Source: Bacillota bacterium (GTDB lineage: Bacteria; Bacillota; Clostridia; Christensenellales; Aristaeellaceae). From it: a stretch of 64,000 nt of DNA. Made by a program: the position numbers and the translations under genes. The DNA lies in NCBI GenBank assembly GCA_023425025.1, contig JAFADG010000016.1, positions 157,024 through 221,023 on the forward strand. Reading direction: 5' to 3'. The notes under the pieces are model-generated. The model saw nothing but the letters and a program-made list of their open reading frames with translations. It had not been told where the DNA came from and did not search any database. Positions within the stretch are counted from its first letter, which is position 1, and each line of letters starts with the position of its first letter. Positions 1 through 9,400 of this stretch are shown in pieces.

Positions 1-2
1 AC

Positions 3-269
3 ACGCACCCGGAAATTGAAGAAAGCCCCGAAATCGCCCGCAAATACCTGCGCTTTGGGGCCAGCCCCAGGGCCGGCCAGGCCATATTGATGACCGCCCG
101 GGTGCGGGCGCTGATGCACGGCCGCTACAATGTGGCCTTTGAGGATGTCCGCGCCGTGGCCCCGGCTTGCCTTCGCCACAGGGTGGCATTGAACTTTGAG
201 GGCCTGGCGGAAGGCCACACGGTGGACGGGCTGCTGAAGACCATCATGGATAGTCTGAAAACGGAGTAG
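3..269 (+). CDS. MoxR-family AAA+ ATPase, C-terminal fragment
   Basis: Only the last 88 or so residues are in the window; the gene starts upstream of base 1. The visible part has the C-terminal lid signature of MoxR ATPases: a GASPRAGQA stretch, then an ARVRALMHGR helix, then EDVRAVAPACLRHRV. MoxR ATPases act as chaperones that assemble or activate partners carrying von Willebrand factor A (VWA) domains. The next three genes encode exactly such partners, with only 8 bp before the DUF58 gene, so an operon is very likely. The Walker motifs lie outside the window and cannot be checked. Confidence 0.85.
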   Translation, partial: THPEIEESPEIARKYLRFGASPRAGQAILMTARVRALMHGRYNVAFEDVRAVAPACLRHRVALNFEGLAEGHTVDGLLKTIMDSLKTE

Positions 270-277
270 GTGCGCGC

Positions 278-1144
278 ATGCTGAGCGATCAAACCTTAAG
301 CCGGCTGGATTCCCTGCGCATCGCCATGAAGGCCCAGGTGCGCGGCGGCGCCGGGGGCGTGCGCCGGTCCAGGGCGCTGGGCGACTCGGCGGAGTTTTCC
401 GACTTTCGGGAATACGCCCCGGGGGACGACCCGCGCCGCATTGACTGGAACGCCTATGCCCGGTTCGACAAATTGTTTTTGAAGCTGTTCATGGAAGAGC
501 AGGAGATGCATCTGACCCTCGTCCTGGATGCCAGCGCCTCCATGGGTTATGGCGAACCGAAGAAGTGGGACCTTGCCGTTGCGCTTTGCCAGATGCTGCT
601 CTACTTGGCTGTGACCGGCGGCGACAGGGCCTCCGTTTGCGTGCTCAAGGGGGACAGGCTGCTCAAAAGCCCCGTGTACGCGGGCAGGCAGGGCTACTCA
701 AAAGGCGCGGCATATCTGGAAAGCGTCACCCCGGAGGGGGAAACGGCTTTAAGCCATGCTGTCGGCCGTGTGCCCCTTTCCGGCAGCCGGGGCATGTGCG
801 TAGTTGTCAGCGACCTGTTTTCCAAAGACGGCAGCGAAAACGCGCTTTTGTCCCTGCAATATAGAAAGCAGCAGACCGCCCTTGTGCAGGTGCTGTCCAA
901 AGAGGAAATGGAGCCGGAGATGAACGGGCCCCTCCGGCTTGTGGACGCCGAAGGCGCGCCGCCCATCGACGTGACGGTGAACGGAGAGCTTTTGCGCCTG
1001 TATCATAAGAATTTGAGCGCGTTTTTAAGCGGCACGCAAGGCTTTTGCCACCGCAGGGGCATACCGTACATGCTTTTGCGCTCGGACATGGAGCTCATGC
1101 GCGACGCGCTGCCGCATTTTATGCGCGGCGGCGTGATCGCTTAA
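278..1144 (+). CDS. DUF58 domain protein (MoxR partner)
   Basis: A 288-residue protein. The DUF58 signature REYAPGDDPRRIDW lies at residues 44-57. It is followed by a VWA-like metal site DASAS at 84-88, inside the hydrophobic strand LTLVLD. No signal peptide or membrane segment is evident, so it is probably cytoplasmic or peripheral. DUF58 proteins are routinely encoded between a MoxR ATPase and BatA-like VWA proteins, as here. In some bacteria the module is linked to envelope stress tolerance or assembly of secreted complexes; the substrate here is unknown. The ATG at 278 follows a GGAG and lies 8 bp after the upstream stop. Confidence 0.88.
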   Translation: MLSDQTLSRLDSLRIAMKAQVRGGAGGVRRSRALGDSAEFSDFREYAPGDDPRRIDWNAYARFDKLFLKLFMEEQEMHLTLVLDASASMGYGEPKKWDLAVALCQMLLYLAVTGGDRASVCVLKGDRLLKSPVYAGRQGYSKGAAYLESVTPEGETALSHAVGRVPLSGSRGMCVVVSDLFSKDGSENALLSLQYRKQQTALVQVLSKEEMEPEMNGPLRLVDAEGAPPIDVTVNGELLRLYHKNLSAFLSGTQGFCHRRGIPYMLLRSDMELMRDALPHFMRGGVIA

Positions 1145-1156
1145 GGAGGGAAAAGG

Positions 1157-2953
1157 ATGCAATGGCTTTATCCGGCGGGCGGCTGGGCGTTTTTGGGGCT
1201 TGCCGCCGTGCTGGCTTTGTATATCCTTCGCCGGGAATACCGTGAGTTTCCCATATCCAGCACGTATCTTTGGCAAAAAACGCTGCAGGACCAAACGGCC
1301 AGCAAGCCCTTTCAGCGCTTGAAAAGCAATCTTCTGATGTTCTTGCAGCTGCTTGCGGTACTTTTGCTCGCTCTCTCCCTCCTTCGGCCCCTGCTGCCCG
1401 GCCAGCAGGAGGGCGGCGAGACGGTGATGATCTTTGATTTATCCTTAAGCATGCAGACAGAAACCATCGGGCTCAGCCGCATCGACCGTGCGGTGAATGA
1501 AGCCGGCCGCATGGTGGACGGCATGGGCGCCGGCGACAAGGTGACGATACTGACCGCCGGTACGACGGTGAAGAACCTTCTGTCCCGGTCGGGGGACAAA
1601 CAGGCGTTATGGAATGTGCTTCGGTCCATACAGGCGGAAAACGGCCCGGCCGATGTAAATGGGGCGCTGTCCCTGGCCAAGGCCATGGGCCGGGAGATCG
1701 AGGATCTGAACATCATCCTGTATTCCGATGATTACGACGGTAGCGTGGAAGACGTTCAATTTGTGGCGGCCGGAGCGGGGGCCATGAACCGCGGTATTAC
1801 ATCGTTGACCGCCGCCCGGCAGGAAAATGGCGTGGCCGCCCTGGCCCGCATCGCCAACTATGGCCAAGCCGCTACGGTGACGGTGGAGTGCTATGCCGAC
1901 GGGCTGCTCAGCGATGTCCGCACGGCCGAGCTTTTGGAAGGAGGCACAGCCGGCGTGCGCTTTGACCTGCCGGCGGGAGCTGTTGAAATATGGGCCAGGA
2001 TCGTGGAAAGCGACGGGCTTGCGGCGGACAACATCCGCTACGCCGCCCTTCGGGATCTAAGCAGTCAAAAGATCGTGCTGATCGGCCGGGATAACATTTT
2101 TCTGGAAAAGGCCTTTTTGCAGCGTGGAAATATTGCGCTTGTGCGCGCCACAGCGGCGGATGCCGCGTCCATTTTAGATGCCGGCCTGTTTGTGTACGAC
2201 GGGGTGATGCCCGATCCCCTGCCGGCGCATGGCGCACTTTTGATTGTGCAGCCCAAGTCGCCTGTTTTTTCGATCACACCCGGGGAAAAAAAAGAACCAG
2301 AATACGCCTTGCGTCTATCTCCCGATACGTTTGCCGCGCAGTTTGCCGATCATGTTTCCTTCTCTGATGTTTTGGTCAAGCAATACGCGCCGCTTTCAGG
2401 CGGGCAGCCGGTGTTGACAAGCGGCGGCGATACGCTCATCACCGCCGGGGAGGAAAGCGGACGCCGCTACATGGTCATGAGCTTTGACATGCATGAAAGC
2501 AACTGGGTCATGAAATACGACTTTCCTATCTTTATGATGCACGCGCTCAATTACCTGATGCCTGATACGCTCGGCGATGTGCGGGATGCCCTGTGCGGCG
2601 ATATCCTGACCCTTCACCTGGACGGGCGGGCGGCCTCCGCCAGCGTGGTTTCGCCTGACGGTACAGCCCACACCATTGCGCCGCCCTATCCGGCGCTGCC
2701 CTTTGCCGGGACGGATGCGCCGGGCATCTATACTCTTTCGCAGGTCATGGTGCAGGGGGAGAAAGCGGACGCTCCCTTTGCGGTAAACGTGCCTGTGTCG
2801 GAAAGCGACGTACGGTTCGTTGCGCAAAGCACAGGTGCTCAAAAGGCGCAGGGCGGCATTCAATACTACGGCCTGGAACTGACCAGCCTTTTGCTCTTTG
2901 CATTGCTGGCATTTATGATGGCGGAATGGTGGGTGAGCTGCCGTGCGGGTTGA
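1157..2953 (+). CDS. BatA-like membrane protein with VWA domain
   Basis: A 598-residue protein with an N-terminal BatA-type arrangement. A first membrane helix spans about residues 8-25, the motif REYREFPISS follows, and a second helix spans about 58-79. A VWA domain starts at DLSLS (94-98), which supplies the metal-ion-dependent adhesion motif. A last hydrophobic helix near residues 575-592 would anchor the C-terminus. The start is preceded by AAGGAGGG, a strong ribosome site. The 3' end overlaps the next gene by 11 bp, indicating translational coupling. It probably forms a membrane complex with the DUF58 protein and the large VWA protein under control of the MoxR ATPase; its target cannot be inferred. 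Confidence 0.85.
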   Translation: MQWLYPAGGWAFLGLAAVLALYILRREYREFPISSTYLWQKTLQDQTASKPFQRLKSNLLMFLQLLAVLLLALSLLRPLLPGQQEGGETVMIFDLSLSMQTETIGLSRIDRAVNEAGRMVDGMGAGDKVTILTAGTTVKNLLSRSGDKQALWNVLRSIQAENGPADVNGALSLAKAMGREIEDLNIILYSDDYDGSVEDVQFVAAGAGAMNRGITSLTAARQENGVAALARIANYGQAATVTVECYADGLLSDVRTAELLEGGTAGVRFDLPAGAVEIWARIVESDGLAADNIRYAALRDLSSQKIVLIGRDNIFLEKAFLQRGNIALVRATAADAASILDAGLFVYDGVMPDPLPAHGALLIVQPKSPVFSITPGEKKEPEYALRLSPDTFAAQFADHVSFSDVLVKQYAPLSGGQPVLTSGGDTLITAGEESGRRYMVMSFDMHESNWVMKYDFPIFMMHALNYLMPDTLGDVRDALCGDILTLHLDGRAASASVVSPDGTAHTIAPPYPALPFAGTDAPGIYTLSQVMVQGEKADAPFAVNVPVSESDVRFVAQSTGAQKAQGGIQYYGLELTSLLLFALLAFMMAEWWVSCRAG

Positions 2954-5678
2954 ACTTTCGCAGCCGTTTTTGCTGCTTTTGATCCCGGTATTGTTTTTAC
3001 TGTCCTTCTTCGTGTATAAGAAATACTCGTTTCGGAAAATTCGGGGCAACAGCCATGCCATCCTGGTGCTGGCCCTGCGCTTTTTGGTCATTGCCGTCAC
3101 TGTTCTGGCGCTGTCTTCCCCATCTGTTTTAAAGGCTTCCAACCAGGCTGCCACCTGGGTGCTGCTGGACGTATCCGACTCCACCCTCCCCCAAAGGAAT
3201 GAGATGGAGGCCGCGGTCAACGCGGGTATTGCGGCCGCGCCCGGTGACCTTTCCGTGGGCGTCATCGCCTTTGGCGCCGATGCCATGGTGGAAAAGCCGC
3301 TGGCCACGGGGGCTTCCTTTGCCCATGCCGAAACCTCCGTCGATCCCAAGCGCAGCGACGCGGAGAAAGCGCTGAAGCTGGCCGAGGCGCTGCTGCCCTC
3401 CGACGCGGCGGGGCGCATGATGCTGCTCAGCGACGGACAAATTGCCGATGTGACCGCCCAGGCCGCGCTGCTTTCCGCCCGCGGCATCGCGGTGGATGTG
3501 ATGAAGGTGTCCGCCAGCCAAAAGGCCGACGCCCAGGTGACGCGGCTTTCCCTTCCCTCCAGGGCCTTTGAGGGGCAAGATTACCAGGTTACCGTGACCA
3601 TGGACGCAACAGCGGATACCCATGGCACCCTGGTTCTGTATGCAAACCGCCAGCCGGTGCAAAAGCGGGAGGTGACGCTGCGCCGGGGGGAAAACACCAT
3701 CGTGTTCCAGGATACCGCCAAGGCCGCCGGCGTCGTGACCTATGAGGCGCAATTGATTGCCGACGGCGATGAGCAGACCCGCAACAACCGCATGGGCGCG
3801 TATATGGCCGTGCAGGGCAAGCCCACCGTTTTGGTGGTGGAGGGCGTTGATAACGGCGGCCGGGAATTGCGCAAGCTGATGGACGCGGCTAAAATGCAGT
3901 ACGAGGTCATCACGCCCGGCCGCCTGCCGGAAGACGGTCAAACCCTGCGCCGGTTTGAGGCAGTGGTTTTTGTGAATGTGGATGCCGATGACGTATCCCA
4001 AAACGCGCTGGCCGCGCTGGATGATTATGTGAAGGTGCTGGGCAGGGGGCTTGTGGTGATCGGCGGCGACCGGAGCTATGCCCTGGGCGGGTACCGCGGC
4101 AGCAAGCTGGAAGAAATGCTGCCCGTGACCATCGATGTGCGCAACCAAATGGAGCTGCCCTCCCTGGCGCTTATACTGGTCATCGACAAATCCGGCTCCA
4201 TGACTGGCGCGCAGTTTGGCGCAACGCGCCTGGAGGTGGCCAAGGAGGCCGCCATGCGCGCCGTGGAGGTGCTGACGGGCAAAGACCAGGTAGGCGTCAT
4301 CGCCTTTGACGACGCGGCCAAGTGGGTGGTCCCCCTGGGCAGCGCAGGCGATATCGCCGCTGTGCAGCAGGCCATCGGCACCATCCGCCCCGGCGGGGGC
4401 ACGGCCTTTTATACACCGCTGGCCGAGGCATTGGACTCCCTGTCGAGTGCCGACGCAAAATTAAAGCATGTGATCTTTTTGACCGACGGCGAAGCCGGGG
4501 ACAACGGTTATGACATACTGGTGCAGCGCATGGCGGACAACGGCATTACCATGACCACCGTGGCCGTCGGCACTGGTGCGAACGTGCGGGTGCTCTCCCG
4601 CCTGGCGGAGATTGGCGGAGGTCGGACCTACACCGCCGGGGAGTTTGACAACCTGCCCAAGATATTTACCAAGGAAACCTTTCTGGCCACCGGTTCTTAT
4701 GTGCAAAACCGTATCTTCACCCCGGTGATCACCCAAAACACGCAGTTGACGGACTACCCGGGCTTTCCCACCTTGGGCGGGTATCTGGCGGCCACGGAAA
4801 AGCCCCTGGCGAACATCTCCATGGTGTCGGACAGGGAGGACCCCATTCTGGCCTGGTGGCAGTATGGCGCGGGCCGGGTGTTGGCGTGGACCAGCGACAG
4901 CCAGGGCGCCTGGACGGGCAGGTTTTTGAGCTGGGATCAGGCAGTGTCCTTCTTTACGGGGCTGATCACCCATGTGCTGCCCGATGAAAGCCAGGAAGGC
5001 GATTTGCAGGTCAAGGTGGAGGGAGCCCAGGCGAAGGTGCGCTATCAGCTGCCTTCCGGCATCGCGGCGGAAGACAACGTTCAAACCACGGCTTACGCCC
5101 TGCTGCCCGACGGCACGCAGGCGGAGGCGGACCTGATTGAAACGGAGCCCGGCGTGTATGAGGGCAGCCTGGCAACCGATCAGCAGGGGGCCTATGCCAT
5201 CCGTATCGAGCAGGTAAAGGATGGGCAAAAGGTACGGCAGCTGGAGGGCGGCGCGGTGGTCGCCTACTCCCAGGAGTATGATGTAAGCAGGCAGTTCAGC
5301 GGCCAGGCCTTGGAAACCCTCGCCCGCCTGACCGGCGGCAGGGTCATTGACGACCCGGGGCAAATGTTTGCCGCCAGGGGGTCAACGGCCGAGACGCGGC
5401 TTGCGCTGCGCACCGCGCTTTTGTGGACGGCCCTTATGCTGTTTTTGCTGGATATCGCCCTGCGGCGCCTTGCCTTTGACAGGACGCTTCAAAAAGCGTT
5501 TGCTACAGCGCGGGATAAGGCCATAACTGCGCAGGCGCAAAGGCGCGAGGCGGCGACAGCGAAAAAGGCGGAAAGGCCCTTGAAGCCAGGCAAGAAAAAG
5601 GACGCCCCCGTGGCCGTTTCCGCCACCGGTATGGCGGATAGCTTGTTAAAGGCACGGGAGCAGAAAAAGCATCTGTAA
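2943..5678 (+). CDS. Large membrane VWA protein, glutamine-amidotransferase-like middle domain
   Basis: A 911-residue protein starting with GTG inside the previous gene. Two helices at about residues 7-24 and 39-58 are followed by a first VWA-like domain (DVSDS, 76-80). A region from about 290 onwards, beginning KPTVLVVEG, resembles the class I glutamine-amidotransferase-like fold often fused to these proteins. A second, canonical VWA domain has DKSGS at 415-419 and a downstream FLTDGEAGD. The C-terminus holds a helix near 824-842 and a very basic, Lys/Ala-rich tail of about 60 residues. It is the last gene of the MoxR-DUF58-VWA cluster. The product is likely a membrane complex component; no specific substrate is evident. 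Confidence 0.85.
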   Translation: MRVELSQPFLLLLIPVLFLLSFFVYKKYSFRKIRGNSHAILVLALRFLVIAVTVLALSSPSVLKASNQAATWVLLDVSDSTLPQRNEMEAAVNAGIAAAPGDLSVGVIAFGADAMVEKPLATGASFAHAETSVDPKRSDAEKALKLAEALLPSDAAGRMMLLSDGQIADVTAQAALLSARGIAVDVMKVSASQKADAQVTRLSLPSRAFEGQDYQVTVTMDATADTHGTLVLYANRQPVQKREVTLRRGENTIVFQDTAKAAGVVTYEAQLIADGDEQTRNNRMGAYMAVQGKPTVLVVEGVDNGGRELRKLMDAAKMQYEVITPGRLPEDGQTLRRFEAVVFVNVDADDVSQNALAALDDYVKVLGRGLVVIGGDRSYALGGYRGSKLEEMLPVTIDVRNQMELPSLALILVIDKSGSMTGAQFGATRLEVAKEAAMRAVEVLTGKDQVGVIAFDDAAKWVVPLGSAGDIAAVQQAIGTIRPGGGTAFYTPLAEALDSLSSADAKLKHVIFLTDGEAGDNGYDILVQRMADNGITMTTVAVGTGANVRVLSRLAEIGGGRTYTAGEFDNLPKIFTKETFLATGSYVQNRIFTPVITQNTQLTDYPGFPTLGGYLAATEKPLANISMVSDREDPILAWWQYGAGRVLAWTSDSQGAWTGRFLSWDQAVSFFTGLITHVLPDESQEGDLQVKVEGAQAKVRYQLPSGIAAEDNVQTTAYALLPDGTQAEADLIETEPGVYEGSLATDQQGAYAIRIEQVKDGQKVRQLEGGAVVAYSQEYDVSRQFSGQALETLARLTGGRVIDDPGQMFAARGSTAETRLALRTALLWTALMLFLLDIALRRLAFDRTLQKAFATARDKAITAQAQRREAATAKKAERPLKPGKKKDAPVAVSATGMADSLLKAREQKKHL

Positions 5679-5855
5679 GGGTGCGGTGATGTTATTTTGA
5701 AGTGAGCAGCCTTTCATCCCTTGACTGTGGAGAACCGATGCTCCGCGGGCGATTGATAATCGCCCGCCTGTACATGGGGCATCTGCATTGCCTTTGTATA
5801 ATTGATTGCTGCTCTATTGATGACTTGGTTATGCAAACCAGGCTAAAGACAAAAC

Positions 5856-5887
5856 AAGGGCTGCCGCGTTCATTTGCGGCAGCCCTT
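5856..5887 (-). terminator. Rho-independent terminator after the binding-protein gene
   Basis: A perfect 12-bp inverted repeat (AAGGGCTGCCGC / GCGGCAGCCCTT) with an 8-nt loop lies 11 bp beyond the stop of the minus-strand binding-protein gene. On the minus strand it is followed by a T-rich run (TTGTTTTGTCTTT). The plus-strand VWA operon also ends toward it, so it may work in both directions. Confidence 0.85.
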
Positions 5888-5898
5888 TTCCCTAGGGG

Positions 5899-7383
5899 TT
5901 ACTGTACGTTGTACGTGGCGATAAAATTGTCGATCTGCTTTTGCAGCTCGGCCTTCACAGCGTCGTTGCCGGCGGCGGCAGCCAGCTCGGTCAGCTTCGC
6001 GATATCGCCGTCCACATCGGTGGATACGCCCACGGACAGGGGGCTGTAGTACTGGGCATACAGGTTCTGCATGGCGGCGTATTCGTTCTTGATGGGGGCG
6101 GTGTCCATGTTGAAGGAGCGGAAGATGTTGGGCACAACGGCGTCTTCCAGGGCCTGCTTCTCCTCATAATAGGTAGGAGGAGCGCCGGCGCCGATGCGGT
6201 GGAACTTTTCCATGCGGAAGCCCCAGGTGCCGGGTTCGCCGCCGAATTCGTCGGGATTGGTGGTGACCATGAAGCCGTTTTCGTCAAAGGTATAGTCGGT
6301 GCCTTCGATGCCGTAGGTCAGCATGTTGTAGTAGCGCTCATCGGTGCGGATCTTGTCCAGCAGCATGAGGGCGCGTCCGGGGTGCTTGGAGGTGGCGGGA
6401 ACAACCATGGAATCCTGCATGTAGGACAGGTGGTTGAGCTTGGGCACCAGGTTGAACCAGCGGATATTCCATTCCGCGGGGTTGTTGCGGTAGTCGCCCG
6501 TGTAGGAGTCGAAGTTGTGCAGACGGGAGGCCGCAACGCCCATGCGGATCTGGGTGCCGCCGTCATCCTGGATGGAGAGAACGGACTTGGGCCAATAGCC
6601 GGCGTCGGACCACTTCTTCATCATATCGGCCATTTCCTTGAACTCGGGCAGCTCATGGGCGGCCATGACGACGGGTTTTTCGGCATTGGGGTCGATATAG
6701 TAGATGCCGCCGGTGGAACCGGTGAGGGGATAGTAGCCCTTGCTGAAGAGAAATACTTCTTCAAACAGAGGATCGCTGTAGCCGGCAGCGGGGTTGGTGA
6801 AGGTGGGCTCGTTATCCTTGACGGCCTGCAGGTAAGCGGCATAGTCATCAAAGCTCTTGATTTCCTCAATGCCGTACTTATCCATCAAATCGCCGCGGAC
6901 GATGGCGCCATAAGCGCTGTAGGTTTTGACGTTGCTGGTGTAGGCATACACGTGGCCGTCCACCGTGGCCTGGTACAGAGCCTCTTTGGGGTGGTCCTTC
7001 AGGCTTTCGGCGCAGTAGATGGGCAGCAGGTCTTCCAGGGGCAGGAACGCGCCGCGCTTGGCCAGGTTGGCGTAGTCCACCCATGTGGCAGCATAGGCCA
7101 GGTCAAATTCTTCCCCGGAGGAGAAGAGCAGCGGGTACTTGGTCATGTACTCGCCCCAGCCGATGAAGTACACGGTCAGCGTGCAGTTCAGGTCCGCCAA
7201 AGCCATCTTGTTGAACTCTTCCAGCATGGCCTGGTAGCGCGGGGGCTCGTTGCCCATCAGGTACATGACAAGGTCGACACGCTCGGAGGTGTCCAGGGGG
7301 TTTGTTTGGGCCGTGGCCGGTACTGCGCCAAGGACCATGAGCAGCGCCAGCGCCAATGCCAGGATACGGGATAGGGTTTTCAT
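5899..7383 (-). CDS. Extracellular sugar-binding protein of ABC importer (LipO-like)
   Basis: A 494-residue protein with a Sec signal peptide (MKTLSR, hydrophobic core, cleavage after VPATA). It has the CUT1-type binding-protein fold and a LipO/DUF3502-like C-terminal segment from about residue 430. Its role is to capture a carbohydrate and deliver it to the two permeases encoded just upstream. The signal peptide contains no cysteine, so the protein is not predicted to be a lipoprotein, which is unusual for a Gram-positive binding protein. A good AGGAGG site precedes the ATG. It is the last gene of a minus-strand importer cluster and ends at a strong terminator. The ligand is unknown; the neighbouring GH88/GH105 and kinase genes hint at a plant-derived saccharide. 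Confidence 0.88.
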   Translation of the reverse strand: MKTLSRILALALALLMVLGAVPATAQTNPLDTSERVDLVMYLMGNEPPRYQAMLEEFNKMALADLNCTLTVYFIGWGEYMTKYPLLFSSGEEFDLAYAATWVDYANLAKRGAFLPLEDLLPIYCAESLKDHPKEALYQATVDGHVYAYTSNVKTYSAYGAIVRGDLMDKYGIEEIKSFDDYAAYLQAVKDNEPTFTNPAAGYSDPLFEEVFLFSKGYYPLTGSTGGIYYIDPNAEKPVVMAAHELPEFKEMADMMKKWSDAGYWPKSVLSIQDDGGTQIRMGVAASRLHNFDSYTGDYRNNPAEWNIRWFNLVPKLNHLSYMQDSMVVPATSKHPGRALMLLDKIRTDERYYNMLTYGIEGTDYTFDENGFMVTTNPDEFGGEPGTWGFRMEKFHRIGAGAPPTYYEEKQALEDAVVPNIFRSFNMDTAPIKNEYAAMQNLYAQYYSPLSVGVSTDVDGDIAKLTELAAAAGNDAVKAELQKQIDNFIATYNVQ

Positions 7384-7418
7384 GAGGGGTCCTCCTTTTT
7401 ATTTTTCCACCGGCCGCG

Positions 7419-8321
7419 TCAGCCCTTGACGGCGCCGATGGTGATACCCTTGACGAAGTATTTTTGCACAAAGGGATACATGAGGATGATGGGGCCGGTG
7501 GCCACCACCGCCATGGCCATGCGCAGGGATTGGGACGGCAGATCCCGCACCGGTACGCTGGAGACGGAGGACAGGCGGGTGAGTGCCTGGGCCGAGGAGA
7601 TGATGTTGTACAGCAGATATTGCAAAGGATACATTTCCCGCCGGCTGACGTAGAGCATGGCGTTGTACCAGTCATTCCAGTAATCCAGGGCGATGAACAG
7701 GCCGATGGTGGCCAGGCCGGACGTGGCCAGGGGCAGCACCAATTGCAGGAAGATGCGGAATTCGCCGGCGCCGTCGATCTTGGCGGACTCGATGATGGAG
7801 GATGGCACTACCGCCATGAAGCTGCGCATGATCAAAAGGTAGAACACGTTGAACAAAAGGGGCAGGATCAGCGCCAGCGGGCTGTTTTTGAGTCCCAGGT
7901 AGCGGATAAAGAAAATGTAGGTGGAGATCATGCCGCCGTTAAAGAGCGTGGTAAAGTAGAAGAAAAAGGAGATTTTGTTGCGGTACTTCACATCCGGCCG
8001 GCTTAACACATATGCCGTCATGGAGATAAGCAGCAGCCCCAGCACCGTGCCCGAAAGCGTGATGAAAGCCGTCATGCCGTAGGCATTGAAGATATCTACC
8101 GGGTTTTTGAAAAGCGTCTGGTAGGCCCTTGTGGAATATTCCCCCGGCCACAGGCCAAAGCCGTTGACCGCGATAAACTGCTCGGACGTGAACGAGGCCG
8201 AGATCAGCATGATGAAGGGCAGCAGGCAGATGAGCGCCACCAGGCCCACCAGCAGCTTGCCGGCGAGGTTGAATACCACAAAGGAGGCGGGGACTCTGAT
8301 GGCGTTTTTGTTTTTGCGCAT
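7419..8321 (-). CDS. Carbohydrate ABC transporter permease (YtcP/LplC-like)
   Basis: A 300-residue integral membrane protein with about six hydrophobic segments. The permease EAA loop is visible as ESAKIDGAGEFRIFLQLVLPL around residues 190-210. The C-terminus VKGITIGAVKG is typical of the YtcP/LplC subfamily of CUT1 permeases. It lies between the LplB-like permease and the binding protein, in the usual lplB-lplC-lipO order. No ATPase gene is present in the cluster, so the importer probably uses a shared MsmK/MsmX-type ATPase encoded elsewhere; this is inference from how the family commonly works. Confidence 0.9.
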   Translation of the reverse strand: MRKNKNAIRVPASFVVFNLAGKLLVGLVALICLLPFIMLISASFTSEQFIAVNGFGLWPGEYSTRAYQTLFKNPVDIFNAYGMTAFITLSGTVLGLLLISMTAYVLSRPDVKYRNKISFFFYFTTLFNGGMISTYIFFIRYLGLKNSPLALILPLLFNVFYLLIMRSFMAVVPSSIIESAKIDGAGEFRIFLQLVLPLATSGLATIGLFIALDYWNDWYNAMLYVSRREMYPLQYLLYNIISSAQALTRLSSVSSVPVRDLPSQSLRMAMAVVATGPIILMYPFVQKYFVKGITIGAVKG

Positions 8322-8339
8322 CTTACATTCCTCCTTTGC

Positions 8340-9272
8340 TTAAAACAGCGCGTAGTCGGAGTCGATGCGCTTGACAACGCCGTTGACGCCGATGATGATC
8401 AAAAAGCACAGGACCGACTGGTACAGCGTGGCGGCTGTGGTCATGCCCACATCGCCCCCGGAAATGAGGGAGCGGAACACGTAGGTGTCGATGACATCCG
8501 TGGCGTCAAACAATTGGCCATTGGAACCCACCAGCTGGTAGAACATTTGAAAGTCGCCCCGCAGAATGCGCCCGACGTTCAGCAGGAAGATGATGATGAT
8601 CGTGGGGCGGATGGAGGGCAGGGTGATGCGGCCGATCTTTTGCCAGATGTTGGCGCCATCGATGTCCGCCGCCTCAAAGCATTCCGAATCAATGGAGGTG
8701 ATGGCCGCGATGTAGATGATGGAGTTGTAGCCCACCCACTTCCAGGCGTTGAAGGCCATGATGATAAAGACCCAGGCGGAGGGCATGGCGTACAGGTTGA
8801 CCCGCTGGGCCCCCAGTGCCTCCAGGAAGTTGTTCAGCGTGCCGATCTCAAAACTGAATATGTTCAGGGCGAAGGTGCCCACAATGATCCAGGAAATAAA
8901 GTAGGGCAGGAAAATCACCGACTGGGTGATCCGTTTGAACGCCCGGCCCCGCATTTCCGTAATGAATATAGCCACCATCATGGATAAGACCTGGGAGGTG
9001 ATCAGGTTGAACAGGTTGTAGAAAATGGTGTTTCGGGTGATGCTCCATCCCTTGCCGGAAATAAAGAGGAAGCGGAAATTTTCAAAGCCGCCGAACTTGG
9101 CCCAGGGGCTGTCGAAGATGCCCAGGTTGTATTGATAGTTCTTGAAGGCTACCAACAGGCCGCCCATGGGCATATAGGTAATGATGAGTACCAGCAATAT
9201 GGCCGGCAGCGCCATCAAGTACAGCGCCCGGTTGCGCTTTAATTCATGCCACACCCCCTGTTTCCTCTGCAT
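8340..9272 (-). CDS. Carbohydrate ABC transporter permease (LplB-like)
   Basis: A 310-residue membrane protein, the first permease of the importer. Its N-terminus (KRNRALYLMALPAILLVLI) and the LVAFKNYQ / FENFRFLF pattern are typical of LplB. The EAA loop reads EAADIDGANIWQKIGRITLP. An AAAGGAGG ribosome site precedes the ATG. The 18-bp gap to the next permease indicates cotranscription. The 128-bp gap upstream separates it from the deoC-containing operon on the same strand, so it could have its own promoter or be read through from that operon. Confidence 0.9.
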   Translation of the reverse strand: MQRKQGVWHELKRNRALYLMALPAILLVLIITYMPMGGLLVAFKNYQYNLGIFDSPWAKFGGFENFRFLFISGKGWSITRNTIFYNLFNLITSQVLSMMVAIFITEMRGRAFKRITQSVIFLPYFISWIIVGTFALNIFSFEIGTLNNFLEALGAQRVNLYAMPSAWVFIIMAFNAWKWVGYNSIIYIAAITSIDSECFEAADIDGANIWQKIGRITLPSIRPTIIIIFLLNVGRILRGDFQMFYQLVGSNGQLFDATDVIDTYVFRSLISGGDVGMTTAATLYQSVLCFLIIIGVNGVVKRIDSDYALF

Positions 9273-9400
9273 GCAAAGCAGCCTCCTTTCCTTGTGAATA
9301 TGGTATCATGTGAATTTATTAATGTATATGGGATAATATTAGCGGTTTTGCGTAAAACTTTCCTGGATGGGTTTTACCTGCGCTGGCCTTCTTTCTTTTA
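9273..9400. other. AT-rich gap between deoC and the importer genes
   Basis: This 128-bp stretch is markedly more AT-rich than the flanking genes and probably holds regulatory sequence for the importer. I could not find a convincing -35/-10 pair on the minus strand, nor a hairpin terminator after deoC. Read-through from the upstream operon remains possible. Confidence 0.4.

Noticed and set aside
5941..7374. A 477-codon open frame on the plus strand, opposite the first binding-protein gene
   Set aside because: It is Gly/Val/His-rich with no recognisable domain. The minus strand carries a signal peptide, family motifs and ribosome site, so this is an antisense shadow of GC-rich codons.
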